Shown here piece after piece: positions 1 through 9,020 of a stretch of 64,000 nucleotides of DNA. Source of the stretch: Pseudochelatococcus sp050946405 (lineage in GTDB: Bacteria; Pseudomonadota; Alphaproteobacteria; Rhizobiales; Beijerinckiaceae); NCBI RefSeq assembly GCF_050946405.1, contig NZ_JBMNUS010000003.1, positions 62,001 through 126,000 of the forward strand. Direction: 5' to 3'. Every line of letters starts with the position of its first letter. Position 1 is the first letter of the stretch. The notes below the pieces were generated by a model, which saw only the letters and a list, made by a program, of their open reading frames with translations, did not search any database and was not told the origin of the DNA. Position numbers and translations under genes: made by a program.

Positions 1-1911
1 CATCTGGCGCGCGCGGCCGCCGTGGCGCGCGGTCTGGCGGCGGCGGGGCATGAGGTGACGCTGGTGTCGGGCGGCAGGCCCGCGCCGCTCGTGGCGATGG
101 ACGGCGTGCGGCTGGTGCAATTGCCGCCGCTGCATGTCGTCGGCACGGCCTTTTCCGTCTTGCTCGGCGCGGACGGCCGCCCGGCGGGCGACGAGGCGAT
201 GCAGGAGCGCCGGCGGCTGATGGCCGACATCGTGGCGACGCGACGGCCGGATGTCGTGATTACCGAGCTGTTTCCGTTCGGCCGGCGGGTGCTGGCGGAC
301 GAGTTCCTTGCGTTCGTGGCGGCGGCGCGGGCGCAGCGGCCGGACGTGACCGTGCTGGCGTCGGTCCGCGACGTGCTGGTCGCGCCGTCGAAGCCGGGGC
401 GCGCGGAGGAGGCGCACGCGCGCCTTCTCGCCCATTACGACGGCGTGCTCGTGCATGGCGATCCCGCCGTGCTGCCGCTCGCGCGGTCGTGGCCGGTGAC
501 GGCGGAGATCGCGCCGCTGTTGCACTACACGGGTTATGTCGACGATGTCCGGCCGCCGGCCGCCGGCACGGGGGAGGGCGAGGGCGAGATCGTCGTCTCG
601 GGCGGCGGCGGCGCGGCGGCGCTGCCGCTGTTCCAGGCCGCGCTCGGGGCGGCGCGCATCATGCCGGCGCATCGCTGGCGTCTGCTGGTGGGCGGCGGCG
701 TGGCGCGGGACGATTTCGCCGCGCTGGCGGCGAACGCGCCCGCCAATGCGCTGGTGGAGCGCGCGCGCGCCGATTTTCCCGCCCTGCTGGCGCGGGCGGC
801 GCTGTCCGTCAGCCAGGCGGGTTACAACACGCTTGTCGATATCCTGCGCGCGGGCGCGCGGGCGGTGGTCGTGCCGTTCGAGGCGGGACGCGAGACGGAG
901 CAGCGCTTGCGGGCGGAAAGTCTGGCCGCCGCCGGCGCATGGCCGTTCGAGGTGCTGCCGGAAGTGGACCTGTCGGCACGGACGCTGGCGGAAGCGGCGG
1001 CGCGGACGCTGGCGCGGGAACGGCCGGCGCGTGCGACGGTCGACCGGGGCGGCGTGGCGGCGAGCGTGCGGCTCGTCGGATATCTTGCCGGCCGCAAGCG
1101 CTTTCCGGCCCTCGCACGTGCGCTCGACGCCGTTGCCGAAGCGGGCGGGAAGGTGCGGCTATGGTGGCGCGACGACGACGCCGTGGCACCGACGCCGGCC
1201 CTCGACCGGCTGCTGGCCCTCGCGCGGCGGCATGCGCTGCCGGTGGCGGTCGCCGCCATTTCCGCGCGGGCAACAGGGGCGCTGGCGGCGCGGCTCGCGC
1301 GTGAGCCGCTGGCTTGCGTGCTCGTGCATGGCCTGGCCCATGCCAATCATGCATCGCCGGCGGAAAAGAAAGCCGAGTTCGGCCCGCACCGGCCGCTTGC
1401 CGCGTTGCTCGCCGACGCCGCGCAAGGGCTGGGCCTCGCCCGGCGAACGTTCGGCGACCGGCTGCTGCCCGTTTTCGTGCCGCCATGGAACCGGATCAGC
1501 GACGAGCTTGCCGCGCGGCTCGCCACGCTCGGCTTCAGCGGCCTTTCGGCGGCGGGCAGCAGCAGGGCGGGCGTGGCGCGGGCGGCGCACGGACTGATGA
1601 TCGCCCATACGCATGTCGACCCGATCGACTGGCGCGGCGGCGGCGGTTCCTTGCCCGCCGCCGAGGTCGACCGCCGGGCGGCGGCGGCGGTGCAGGTGCG
1701 CAGCCGCGAGGGCGGCGAGATCGTCATCGGGCTGCTGACGCATCATCTCGTTCACGATGAGGCGGTCTGGTCGCTGTGCAACGTGTTGCTCGGGCTGTTG
1801 CTGGCGCATCCGGCCGTGGCGCGCGCGGATGCGCGGGAGCTGTTTCCGCAGCCGCCGGCCGAAGGCGCGCAATCGTATTTGTTGCGCCTTTGTGGCCCGG
1901 CACTCACTTGA
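1..1911 (+). CDS. Glycosyltransferase fused to polysaccharide deacetylase (5' truncated)
   Basis: The frame is open from the first base, and the window begins in the H-L-A-R-A-A stretch that usually follows the GIGH motif of GT28/MurG-like transferases, so the true start lies upstream. Window codons 1-360 form the transferase; the nucleotide-sugar-binding half has SQAGYNT at codons 271-277 followed by a PFE..ETEQ stretch. Codons 375-625 look like a NodB-type deacetylase: WWRDDD (DDD at 391-393), HG...H..H near 443, PPWNR at 494-498 and LTHH near 579-582. In relatives I would expect two adjacent genes; here no stop separates them. A role in making and then deacetylating a surface glycan is inference. 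The translated gene ends about 100 bases before the ABC importer. Confidence 0.75.
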   Translation, partial: HLARAAAVARGLAAAGHEVTLVSGGRPAPLVAMDGVRLVQLPPLHVVGTAFSVLLGADGRPAGDEAMQERRRLMADIVATRRPDVVITELFPFGRRVLADEFLAFVAAARAQRPDVTVLASVRDVLVAPSKPGRAEEAHARLLAHYDGVLVHGDPAVLPLARSWPVTAEIAPLLHYTGYVDDVRPPAAGTGEGEGEIVVSGGGGAAALPLFQAALGAARIMPAHRWRLLVGGGVARDDFAALAANAPANALVERARADFPALLARAALSVSQAGYNTLVDILRAGARAVVVPFEAGRETEQRLRAESLAAAGAWPFEVLPEVDLSARTLAEAAARTLARERPARATVDRGGVAASVRLVGYLAGRKRFPALARALDAVAEAGGKVRLWWRDDDAVAPTPALDRLLALARRHALPVAVAAISARATGALAARLAREPLACVLVHGLAHANHASPAEKKAEFGPHRPLAALLADAAQGLGLARRTFGDRLLPVFVPPWNRISDELAARLATLGFSGLSAAGSSRAGVARAAHGLMIAHTHVDPIDWRGGGGSLPAAEVDRRAAAAVQVRSREGGEIVIGLLTHHLVHDEAVWSLCNVLLGLLLAHPAVARADARELFPQPPAEGAQSYLLRLCGPALT

Positions 1912-2014
1912 CATGATGACGTCATGCTCAAATCAGTATTCAATGGAATGACTGATATTCGTGGTGCGCATGCGGCGCCCGACCGGGCGATTGCCGGCGG
2001 GCTGGAGTGAAAGC

Positions 2015-3916
2015 GTGGCGGAGAGCGAGATTCTGTTTCCGAATACGGTTGCGCCCGCCGCGCCGTTGCTCGCCGTGCGCGATCTCGTGATCGATTTCGC
2101 CGGGATGGGCGCGCCGTTCCGGGCGCTGCGCGGCGTATCCTTCGATGTTCCGGCCGGGCGGACGGTGGCGCTGGTCGGCGAATCGGGTTCGGGCAAGTCC
2201 GTGACGGCGCAGGCGATGCTGCGCATCCTGCCGCAAGCCGCGACGATCGCCGGCGGCTCGCTGATGTTCGCCGATTCGGCCAACGGCAAGCGCGTCGACA
2301 TCGCCCGTCTCGATGCCGATGGTGCGCCCATGCGCCGGCTGCGGGGCGGGCGCATCGCCATGATCTTTCAGGAGCCGATGACCTCGCTGTCGCCGCTGCA
2401 TACGGTGGGCGATCAGGTGTCGGAGACGGTGGTGCTGCATCATGGCGTCTCCGCGCGCGAGGCGCGGCAGCGCTCCGAGGCGGTGTTCGCGCGTGTGGGC
2501 TTCGCCGATCCCCGGCGGGTGTTCGATACCTACCCGTTCGAGCTGTCGGGCGGCATGCGCCAGCGGGCGATGATCGCCATGGCGCTGATCTGCCGGCCGG
2601 CGCTGCTCATCGCCGACGAGCCGACGACGGCGCTCGACGTCACCACCCAGGCGCAGATCCTCGATCTCATGCGCGACCTTCAGGCCGAGACCGGCATGGC
2701 GATCCTGCTCATCACCCACGATCTCGGCGTGGTGGCCAACATGGCCGATTCGGTCGTGGTGATGTATCGCGGCCGCATCGTGGAAGCGGGCACGCGCGAG
2801 GCGCTGTTCCGCGATCCGCGCCATCCCTATCTGCGGGCGCTGCTCAAGGCCGTGCCGCGCTTCGGCATGCGGCCGGGGGAGCGCCTGACGCCCATCCGCG
2901 AGGCCGTCGCCGTCGCGCCGTCCGCCGCGCCCGCGCGGCCCGCCGGGGGCGGCGGGCCGGTGCTGATCGTGGACGACGTGTCGAAAACCTATACGCGCCG
3001 CACCGGCCTGTTCCGCGCGAAAACAGCCGGGGTGCGCGCCGTCGCCAATGTCAGCCTCACGTTGCCGCAGGGGCGCACGCTGGGGCTGGTGGGCGAATCG
3101 GGCTGCGGCAAGACCACGCTGTCGAAGATCGTCATGCGCGCCGTTTCGGCGAGTTCCGGCCGGGTGCTTTATGACGGCGGTCAGGGGCCGCGCGACATCG
3201 CGGGGCTGGCGGGCGCCGATCTGATGACTTTCCGGCGCGATGTGCAATTCGTGTTTCAGGACCCGTTCTCGTCGCTGAACCCGCGCATGACGGTCTATGA
3301 GCTGCTGACGGAGCCGCTCGTCATCCACGGCGTGGGGGACGGCGACAGCCGCTATGCCCGCGCGGTCGAGCTCATCGAGCTTGTCGGGCTGGAGCGCCGC
3401 CACCTGCGCCGCTATCCGCATTCCTTCTCGGGCGGCCAGCGCCAGCGGCTCGGCATCGCGCGCGCGCTCGCCCTGCACCCCAGGGTGCTGCTGTGCGACG
3501 AGCCGGTTTCGGCGCTCGACGTCTCGGTGCAGGCGCAAGTGCTCAATCTGCTCAAGGACTTGCAGTCCGCGATGGGACTTTCTTATCTGTTCGTCTCCCA
3601 CAATCTCGCGGTGGTGGATTACATCGCCGACGAAATCGCGGTGATGTGTCGCGGGCATATCGTCGAGCAGGCGCCCGGGCGGCTGCTGTTCGCCAATCCG
3701 CACCATCCCTACACGCGGGCGCTGCTCGCCGCCGTGCCCACCCCCGACCTCGATCATCCGCTCGATTTCGCGGCCTTGCGCGCGGGCGGCTTCTCCGATC
3801 CCGCGCAATGGCCGATGCCCTTCCGCCTGCCGCCCGGACACGCCGGCGCGATGCAGGACCTCGGCGGCGGTCATAGCGTGCGCATCGGCGTGCATGCGGT
3901 GGGGGAGGCGGCTTGA
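2015..3916 (+). CDS. Peptide-type ABC transporter, two fused ATPase domains
   Basis: About 633 residues holding two complete nucleotide-binding domains, equivalent to OppD and OppF (or DppD/DppF) joined. Walker A motifs are GESGSGKS at 55-62 and GESGCGKT at 360-367; the signatures LSGGMRQR (about 177) and FSGGQRQR (about 471) follow, each half with a Walker B and H-loop. Both halves end in the oligopeptide-family HPY.RALL..VP tail. I chose GTG 2015 because ctggagtg stands just before it; an upstream GTG at 1961 would add 18 unlikely residues. It drives import through the two permeases encoded two genes downstream. Its stop codon overlaps the start of the binding-protein gene, so the four genes form one operon. 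Confidence 0.9.
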   Translation: MAESEILFPNTVAPAAPLLAVRDLVIDFAGMGAPFRALRGVSFDVPAGRTVALVGESGSGKSVTAQAMLRILPQAATIAGGSLMFADSANGKRVDIARLDADGAPMRRLRGGRIAMIFQEPMTSLSPLHTVGDQVSETVVLHHGVSAREARQRSEAVFARVGFADPRRVFDTYPFELSGGMRQRAMIAMALICRPALLIADEPTTALDVTTQAQILDLMRDLQAETGMAILLITHDLGVVANMADSVVVMYRGRIVEAGTREALFRDPRHPYLRALLKAVPRFGMRPGERLTPIREAVAVAPSAAPARPAGGGGPVLIVDDVSKTYTRRTGLFRAKTAGVRAVANVSLTLPQGRTLGLVGESGCGKTTLSKIVMRAVSASSGRVLYDGGQGPRDIAGLAGADLMTFRRDVQFVFQDPFSSLNPRMTVYELLTEPLVIHGVGDGDSRYARAVELIELVGLERRHLRRYPHSFSGGQRQRLGIARALALHPRVLLCDEPVSALDVSVQAQVLNLLKDLQSAMGLSYLFVSHNLAVVDYIADEIAVMCRGHIVEQAPGRLLFANPHHPYTRALLAAVPTPDLDHPLDFAALRAGGFSDPAQWPMPFRLPPGHAGAMQDLGGGHSVRIGVHAVGEAA

Positions 3917-5898
3917 TGATCGACCCGCGGCAGGCAATTCACAGACGTCGGGTTCTTCTGGGCATAAGCGGCCTCGGCATAAGTAGCCTCGGCTTGGGCG
4001 GCCTTGTCGCGGGCGGTCCGGATATCGCCCTGTCGGGCGCCGCGCTGGCGCAGACGGCCGGCGGGCCGCCGGACGAGCCGCTGGTCTACGATCCGCGCGC
4101 GGCGGGCGGGCGCATCGGCACGCGCGGCGGGCGCATCGTCACGCTGGCGCCGCGCGCGCGCGACATCCGCTATCTGTCGACCATGGCCTACACGCGCCTC
4201 GTCGGCTACGACCGCAATCTCGATCTCGTGCCGGACCTGCTGCGCGCCATCGATGTCGAAGCCGGGCGCGTGTTCACGCTGTGGCTGCGCAAGGGGCATC
4301 GCTGGTCGGACGGCGCGCCCTTCACGGCCGAGGATTTCCGCTACTGGTGGGAAGACGTGGCGCTGAACGTGGAGCTCAATCCCTCCGGGCCGCCGATGTT
4401 CATGCTGGCGGAAGGGCGGCCGCCGCTCTTCGAGATGATCGACGCGCAGACGGTGCGCTATGCGTGGGAGAGGCCCAATCCGCGTTTTCTGCCGGCGCTG
4501 GCGGGGCCGCGCGACGCGCTGATCTATGCGCCGGCGCATTATCTGCGCCGCTTCCACCGCCGCTATGCGGAGGAGGGAGAGCTTGCCGAGCGCGTGGCGG
4601 CGGCGAAGGCGCGCGGCTGGGCGGCGCTGCACAACCGCCTCGACAGCATGGGCGACGAAGCCAATCCCGACATGCCCACGGTCTACCCGTGGCGGGTGGC
4701 GAACGGCGCGCCGGCCAGCCGTTTCTTCTTCCGCCGCAACCCGTTTTATCACCGCGTGGACCCGAACGGCCAGCAACTGCCCTATGTGGACGAGATCGTC
4801 ATCGACCTCGCCTCGCCGGGCCTGTTCGCGGCCAAGGCCAACGCGGGCGAGGTGGACCTGATGTCGCGCGGGCTCGACATGGCGGATATCCCGGTGCTCA
4901 AGCAGGGCGAGAAGGCGCAACGCTATCGCACGCTGATGTGGCCCATCGCGCGCGGTTCGGAGGTGGCGCTCTATCCCAACCTCACCGTCATCGATCCCGT
5001 GTGGCGGGCGCTCAACCGGGATGTGCGCTTCCGGCGCGCGCTGTCGCTCGGCATCGACCGCAACACCCTCAACAACGCGCTGTTCTTCGGCCTCGGCACG
5101 GAGGGCAACAACACGGTGCGGGAAGGCTCGCGCCTGTTCCGCCCGGAATACCGCAGCCGCTTCGCCGGCTACGATCCCGCCGCCGCGAGCGCGCTGCTGG
5201 ACGAGGCGGGGCTCGGCGCGCGCGCGGCGGGCGGCGTGCGCAAGTTGCCGGACGGGCGCATTCTGGAGATCGTCGTCGAGGTGGAGGGCGACGCCGCCGG
5301 GGCGGTCGACGCGCTCCAGCTCATCACCGAGTTCTGGCGCGACATCGGCGTGAAGCTGTTCATCAAGCCGCAGGACCGCACGGTGCTGCGCAACCGCTCC
5401 TATTCCGGCCTGCCGGTGATGATCGCGGCCCCCGGCCTCGACAACGCCGTGCCGACGGAGATCATGCCGCCGACGGGCCTCGCGCCCGTCTATCAGGACA
5501 ATTACGCCTGGCCACGCTGGGGCCAGTATGTCGAGACCGGCGGCAAGGTGGGCGAAGCCTGCGACATGGAGGTGCCCCGCCGCCTGCTTGCGCTCTACGA
5601 GGAATGGCTCGGCGCGGCGGAGAGCGCGGACAAGCGCCGCATCTGGCACGAGATGCTGGAGAAGCACGCCGATCAGCAATGGATCATCGGCACCGTGGCG
5701 GGCGCGTTGCAGCCCATCGTCGTCCGCGAGGGGCTGCGCAACCTGCCGGACGAGGCCGTCTATAGCTGGGAGCCGACGGCGATGTTCGGCATCTACCGCA
5801 TGGACGCGCTGTTCTGGGACGAGGCGGGCAAAGGGGAGGGGCAGAAGCGCGAGGGGCAGCGGGCCGACGCGCCGAAGCGCGGGCGGGGCGCATCATGA
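3916..5898 (+). CDS. ABC transporter substrate-binding protein, SBP_bac_5 type, Tat signal
   Basis: A 660-residue periplasmic solute receptor of the peptide/nickel family, unusually long (most are 500-550). The N-terminus carries a twin-arginine type signal, RRRVLLGISGLG, then a Gly/Leu-rich hydrophobic stretch ending near ALAQ (about residue 46), so export folded through Tat is likely. The body has the family pattern WSDGAPFTAEDFRYWW, in which ligand-binding proteins of this class are conserved. ATG 3916 overlaps the preceding stop (TGATG), which fixes the start. The 3' end overlaps the first permease by four bases. Substrate cannot be named: long members bind oligopeptides, murein peptides, opines or sugars. 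Confidence 0.88.
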   Translation: MIDPRQAIHRRRVLLGISGLGISSLGLGGLVAGGPDIALSGAALAQTAGGPPDEPLVYDPRAAGGRIGTRGGRIVTLAPRARDIRYLSTMAYTRLVGYDRNLDLVPDLLRAIDVEAGRVFTLWLRKGHRWSDGAPFTAEDFRYWWEDVALNVELNPSGPPMFMLAEGRPPLFEMIDAQTVRYAWERPNPRFLPALAGPRDALIYAPAHYLRRFHRRYAEEGELAERVAAAKARGWAALHNRLDSMGDEANPDMPTVYPWRVANGAPASRFFFRRNPFYHRVDPNGQQLPYVDEIVIDLASPGLFAAKANAGEVDLMSRGLDMADIPVLKQGEKAQRYRTLMWPIARGSEVALYPNLTVIDPVWRALNRDVRFRRALSLGIDRNTLNNALFFGLGTEGNNTVREGSRLFRPEYRSRFAGYDPAAASALLDEAGLGARAAGGVRKLPDGRILEIVVEVEGDAAGAVDALQLITEFWRDIGVKLFIKPQDRTVLRNRSYSGLPVMIAAPGLDNAVPTEIMPPTGLAPVYQDNYAWPRWGQYVETGGKVGEACDMEVPRRLLALYEEWLGAAESADKRRIWHEMLEKHADQQWIIGTVAGALQPIVVREGLRNLPDEAVYSWEPTAMFGIYRMDALFWDEAGKGEGQKREGQRADAPKRGRGAS

Positions 5899-6914
5899 TC
5901 CGCTATCTGCTGGGCCGCCTCGCCACCATGCTGGCGACGCTGCTGATCATCAGCGCGGTGATCTTCGTCATCATCAAGCTGCCGCCGGGCGATTTCCTCA
6001 CCAACCAGATCGCCGAGCTGCGCGCGCAGGGCGACGCCTCGGCGGCGGCGCGCGCGGCGTTCCTCGTGGCGCAATACGGCCTGGACCGGCCCGTTTGGGA
6101 GCAGTATCTCGCCTGGGTCGGCCTGTGGCCGGCGCCCGGCGGCGATCATGCGGGGCTGCTGCAAGGCAATTGGGGCTGGTCGTTCGAGTATGACAGGCCC
6201 GTGCGGGAGGTTGTGGGCGATGCGCTGTGGCTGACGCTGCTGCTCAACCTCACCACGGTCGTCTTCGTCCATGCCGTGGCGATCCCGATCGCCATCTATT
6301 CCGCCCGCAACCAGTATTCTTTGGGCGATTACGCCGTCACGCTGTTCGGCTATCTGGGGCTTGCGACGCCGAGCTTCCTGCTGGCGCTGATCCTGCTCTA
6401 TTACATGAACCGCTGGTTCGGCATCTCCATCGGCGGGCTCTACGATCCGCAATTCGCCGATGCGCCGTGGACATGGGAGAAGGCGCGCTCGCTGGCGGAG
6501 CATCTCGTCGTGCCGACCATCGTCATCGGGCTGTCGGGCACGGCCGCGATGATCCGGCGGATGCGCGCCAATCTGCTGGATGAGCTGGCGAAGCAATATT
6601 ACGTCACCGCCCGCGCCAAGGGGCTGCCGGAGCGCCGGGCTCTGCTGAAATATCCCTTCCGCATGGCGCTCAACCCGTTCATCGCCGACATCGGCAACCT
6701 GCTGCCGCAGCTCGTGTCCGGCTCGGTGCTCGTGTCGCTGGTGATGAGCCTGCCCACCGTCGGGCCGATCCTGCTCGCCGCGCTGAAATCGCAGGATCAA
6801 TATCTTGCCGGCTTCATCCTGATGTTCGTGGCGCTGCTCACCGTGATCGGCATGCTGATATCCGACATCCTGCTGGCGTGGCTCGATCCGCGCATCCGGT
6901 TGGGGGAGCGCTGA
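5895..6914 (+). CDS. ABC transporter permease, OppB/DppB type
   Basis: A 339-residue inner-membrane subunit with an N-terminal membrane segment (RYLLGRLATMLATLLIISAV), a periplasmic stretch, and a core of five further segments. The EAA-like cytoplasmic loop that contacts the ATPase is seen around TARAKGLPERRALLKYPF. Start ATG lies inside the previous gene's last codons (ATGA overlap), giving translational coupling. It pairs with the next gene to form the membrane channel for the peptide-type importer. Confidence 0.9.
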   Translation: MIRYLLGRLATMLATLLIISAVIFVIIKLPPGDFLTNQIAELRAQGDASAAARAAFLVAQYGLDRPVWEQYLAWVGLWPAPGGDHAGLLQGNWGWSFEYDRPVREVVGDALWLTLLLNLTTVVFVHAVAIPIAIYSARNQYSLGDYAVTLFGYLGLATPSFLLALILLYYMNRWFGISIGGLYDPQFADAPWTWEKARSLAEHLVVPTIVIGLSGTAAMIRRMRANLLDELAKQYYVTARAKGLPERRALLKYPFRMALNPFIADIGNLLPQLVSGSVLVSLVMSLPTVGPILLAALKSQDQYLAGFILMFVALLTVIGMLISDILLAWLDPRIRLGER

Positions 6915-6918
6915 ACCC

Positions 6919-8082
6919 ATGCGTGAATCGCTGCCCACGCCCCATTTCGTCGATACGCGGCCGTTCGACCCGGGCCGCTCCGATCCCGGCCGGCACGAGG
7001 ACGAGCGTTTCTACCGCGCCTCCTCCATGGCGCTGATCTGGTGGAAGTTCCGCCGCAACCGGCTCGCGGTCGTCTCGGCCTTCCTGCTGCTGTTCTTCTA
7101 CGCCACGGTGCCCTTCGTCGAGATGATCGCGCCCTACGGCCAGTCGGAGCGCAACGGCGATTTTCTCTACGCCCCGCCGCAGCCGGTGCATCTGTTCCAT
7201 GAAGGGGCTTTCGTGGGGCCGTTCGTCTATCCCTACAGCTTCACCTTCAACCGGGAGACCTTCACCCGCGATTACGTCGTCGACCGCGCCGCGCCGCAGC
7301 GGTTGCGCTTCTTCTGCGAGGGCTCTCCCTACCTGTTCTGGGGGCTTGCGGAGATGCGCCTGCGCCTGGTGTGCCCGCCGGAGGGCGGCACCTTCTTCCC
7401 GATGGGCACCGACAGGCTGGGGCGCGATCTGCTGTCGCGCATTATCTACGGCGCGCGCATATCGCTCGTCATCGGGCTTGCCGGCATCGCCGTGTCGTTC
7501 GCGCTCGGGCTCTTCTTCGGCGGCGTCGCCGGCTATCTCGGCGGCTGGGTGGACAGCGCCATCCAGCGGCTGATCGAGATCATCCGCTCGCTGCCCGAGT
7601 TGCCGCTGTGGCTCGCGCTCTCCGCCGCCCTGCCGGCCAACTGGTCGCCGATCGCGGTTTTCTTCGGCATCACCATCATCCTCGGTCTGCTCGACTGGCC
7701 GGGGCTGGCGCGGGCGGTGCGCTCGAAGCTGCTGGCGCTGCGCGAGGAGGATTTCGTCAAGGCGGCGGAGCTGATGGGGGCCTCGCGCACGCGCATCATC
7801 GCGCGCCATCTCATTCCCAATTTCATGAGCCACCTGATTGCCTCCGCCACGTTGTCGATTCCGTCGATGATTCTGGGCGAGACGGCGCTGTCGTTTCTGG
7901 GGCTCGGCCTGCGGCCGCCGGTGACGAGCTGGGGCGTGCTGCTCAACGAGGCGCAGAACCTCGCCGCCGTGAGCCTCCAGCCGTGGCTGTTGTGGCCGAT
8001 CGTGCCGGTGGTGCTCGTCGTGCTCGCCTTCAACTTCGTCGGCGACGGCCTGCGCGACGCGGCCGATCCCTATCGGGAATAG
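6919..8082 (+). CDS. ABC transporter permease, OppC/DppC type
   Basis: A 387-residue permease, longer than usual OppC (about 300) because roughly 90 residues of extracytoplasmic loop (about 72-165) separate the first membrane segment from the rest. The core begins at the family motif FPMGTDRLGRDLLSRIIYGAR, and the EAA loop reads AAELMGASRTRIIARHLIPN. Four bases separate it from the OppB-like gene. The extended loop resembles permeases of the YejE-like branch, whose partners also use fused ATPases, so uptake of a peptide-like compound is reasonable; this is family inference. The operon ends here, followed by a nested palindrome. Confidence 0.9.
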   Translation: MRESLPTPHFVDTRPFDPGRSDPGRHEDERFYRASSMALIWWKFRRNRLAVVSAFLLLFFYATVPFVEMIAPYGQSERNGDFLYAPPQPVHLFHEGAFVGPFVYPYSFTFNRETFTRDYVVDRAAPQRLRFFCEGSPYLFWGLAEMRLRLVCPPEGGTFFPMGTDRLGRDLLSRIIYGARISLVIGLAGIAVSFALGLFFGGVAGYLGGWVDSAIQRLIEIIRSLPELPLWLALSAALPANWSPIAVFFGITIILGLLDWPGLARAVRSKLLALREEDFVKAAELMGASRTRIIARHLIPNFMSHLIASATLSIPSMILGETALSFLGLGLRPPVTSWGVLLNEAQNLAAVSLQPWLLWPIVPVVLVVLAFNFVGDGLRDAADPYRE

Positions 8083-8090
8083 ATTCTAAA

Positions 8091-8192
8091 GCGTTTTCAA
8101 GCAAAGCGGATACCGCTTTGCGTGAAGAAAACGCGTCAAGTCAATAAGATAGAGCATTTCTGCGTTTCAACGAAACGCCGAAATGCTCTATC
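8091..8192. repeat. Two nested hairpins after the importer operon
   Basis: Hairpin a has outer arms gcgttttc (8091-8098) and gaaaacgc (8127-8134), enclosing gcaaagcgg/ccgctttgc (8101-8109/8113-8121). Hairpin b has outer arms gatagagcattt (8148-8159) and aaatgctctatc (8181-8192), enclosing gcgtttc/gaaacgc. Hairpin-inside-hairpin architecture suggests a dispersed palindromic element. It sits between convergent genes and could also stop transcription. A weaker relative of hairpin b is seen at 40479-40524. Confidence 0.7.
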
Positions 8193-8226
8193 CCGTTTCA
8201 ATCAAAACAGGATAGAATCCGGCGCA

Positions 8227-8802
8227 TCAGCGCGGCGCGCGCAGCGCCAACGCAACGGCGACGAAGGACCAGCCCTCGAAGATCAGTTCGACGGCGAGAA
8301 TGAGGCCGATGAGATAGAGCGAGTTCACCGGCCAGCCGGCCGCGATGACCGCGCCGACGACGAGCGCGCCCACGCCCGCCGCCACGAGCCAGCCCCAGCC
8401 GGAGCGCGGGCGGGCGGCGATGCCCGTCCAGATGCGCAGAACGCCGGAGGCGATGAGCGATATCGCGAGCACCAGCGTGAGCGCCACGGAGGCGAGCTGC
8501 GGATTGTAGAAGGCGAGGAAGCCCGCCAGCGCATAGAATGCGCCGCTCAGCAGCCAGACGAGGAAGTTGCCCCATTCCTTGACCTGAAAGGCATGCACGA
8601 TCTGCAAGACGCCGCCGATCAGGATCAAGGCGCCGATGTAATAGACGGTGACGAGCGTGGCCGTCAGCAGGTTGCCGAGCGCGACGCCCCCCAGCACGAT
8701 CAGGATGATGCCGAGAATCAGGAACCACACCCACCTGGAGCGCACCTGTCCCATGGCGGCGTCGATCGGCGTTTGACGATTGTGCTGAACCGGGGTCGGC
8801 AT
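8227..8802 (-). CDS. HdeD family membrane protein
   Basis: A 191-residue protein with about six membrane helices after a short polar N-terminus, matching HdeD/DUF308 proteins: the first helix pair reads WVWFLILGIILIVLGGVALG, and the paired repeats of small hydrophobic helices follow. HdeD of Escherichia coli contributes to acid resistance at high cell density; whether this protein does is not known. It is monocistronic, convergent with the importer operon and divergent from the helicase. The ATG at 8802 is the only well-placed start. Confidence 0.8.
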   Translation of the reverse strand: MPTPVQHNRQTPIDAAMGQVRSRWVWFLILGIILIVLGGVALGNLLTATLVTVYYIGALILIGGVLQIVHAFQVKEWGNFLVWLLSGAFYALAGFLAFYNPQLASVALTLVLAISLIASGVLRIWTGIAARPRSGWGWLVAAGVGALVVGAVIAAGWPVNSLYLIGLILAVELIFEGWSFVAVALALRAPR

Positions 8803-8874
8803 GGCGGTTTCTTCCTCGCGTGCGCCCGGACGCGGGCGTCTGACGCGGGAAGTCTAGATGGATATGTCGTCATT

Positions 8875-8925
8875 GCATAGCGGCAAGTGCGGCATAGCGG
8901 CAAGTGTGGCATAGCGGCAAGTGCG
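8875..8925. repeat. Three tandem 17-bp repeats
   Basis: Three head-to-tail copies of gcatagcggcaagtgcg (8875-8891, 8892-8908, 8909-8925); the middle copy differs by one base. They lie between the HdeD gene and the helicase promoter, about 40 bp upstream of the -35 element, where repeated protein-binding sites would be possible. Confidence 0.85.
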
Positions 8926-8964
8926 GTTCGCCGCTTTTCGTCGCGCGTCCCGTTCGGCCGGCGG

Positions 8965-8993
8965 TTGACTTGCGTCTTGAAAAAGCGCATATG
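8965..8993 (+). promoter_or_regulatory. Predicted housekeeping promoter of the RNA helicase gene
   Basis: TTGACT (8965-8970), a 17-base spacer and CATATG (8988-8993) make a good sigma-70 type promoter. Transcription would begin near 9000, giving a leader of about 165 nt before the helicase start at 9165. The 362-bp gap 8803-9164 holds this promoter, the 17-bp repeats and the hairpin at 9001; I see no gene in it. Confidence 0.6.
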
Positions 8994-9000
8994 GAGGCAA

Positions 9001-9020
9001 CGCCCATTCGGGCGTTTTTT
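9001..9020 (+). terminator. Terminator-like hairpin at the start of the helicase leader
   Basis: cgccc-attc-gggcg followed at once by six T residues has the form of an intrinsic terminator, yet it lies only a few bases after the predicted transcription start and about 145 bases before the gene. It may attenuate transcription or act as a 5' stability or cold-response element; see findings. Confidence 0.55.

Noticed and set aside
1940..5679. Two large minus-strand open frames over the ABC importer
   Set aside because: Antisense shadows of the ATPase and receptor genes; no recognisable domain.
8122..8880. 252-codon plus-strand frame overlapping the HdeD gene
   Set aside because: Lies antisense to a clear membrane protein and runs through the palindromes; composition is not protein-like.
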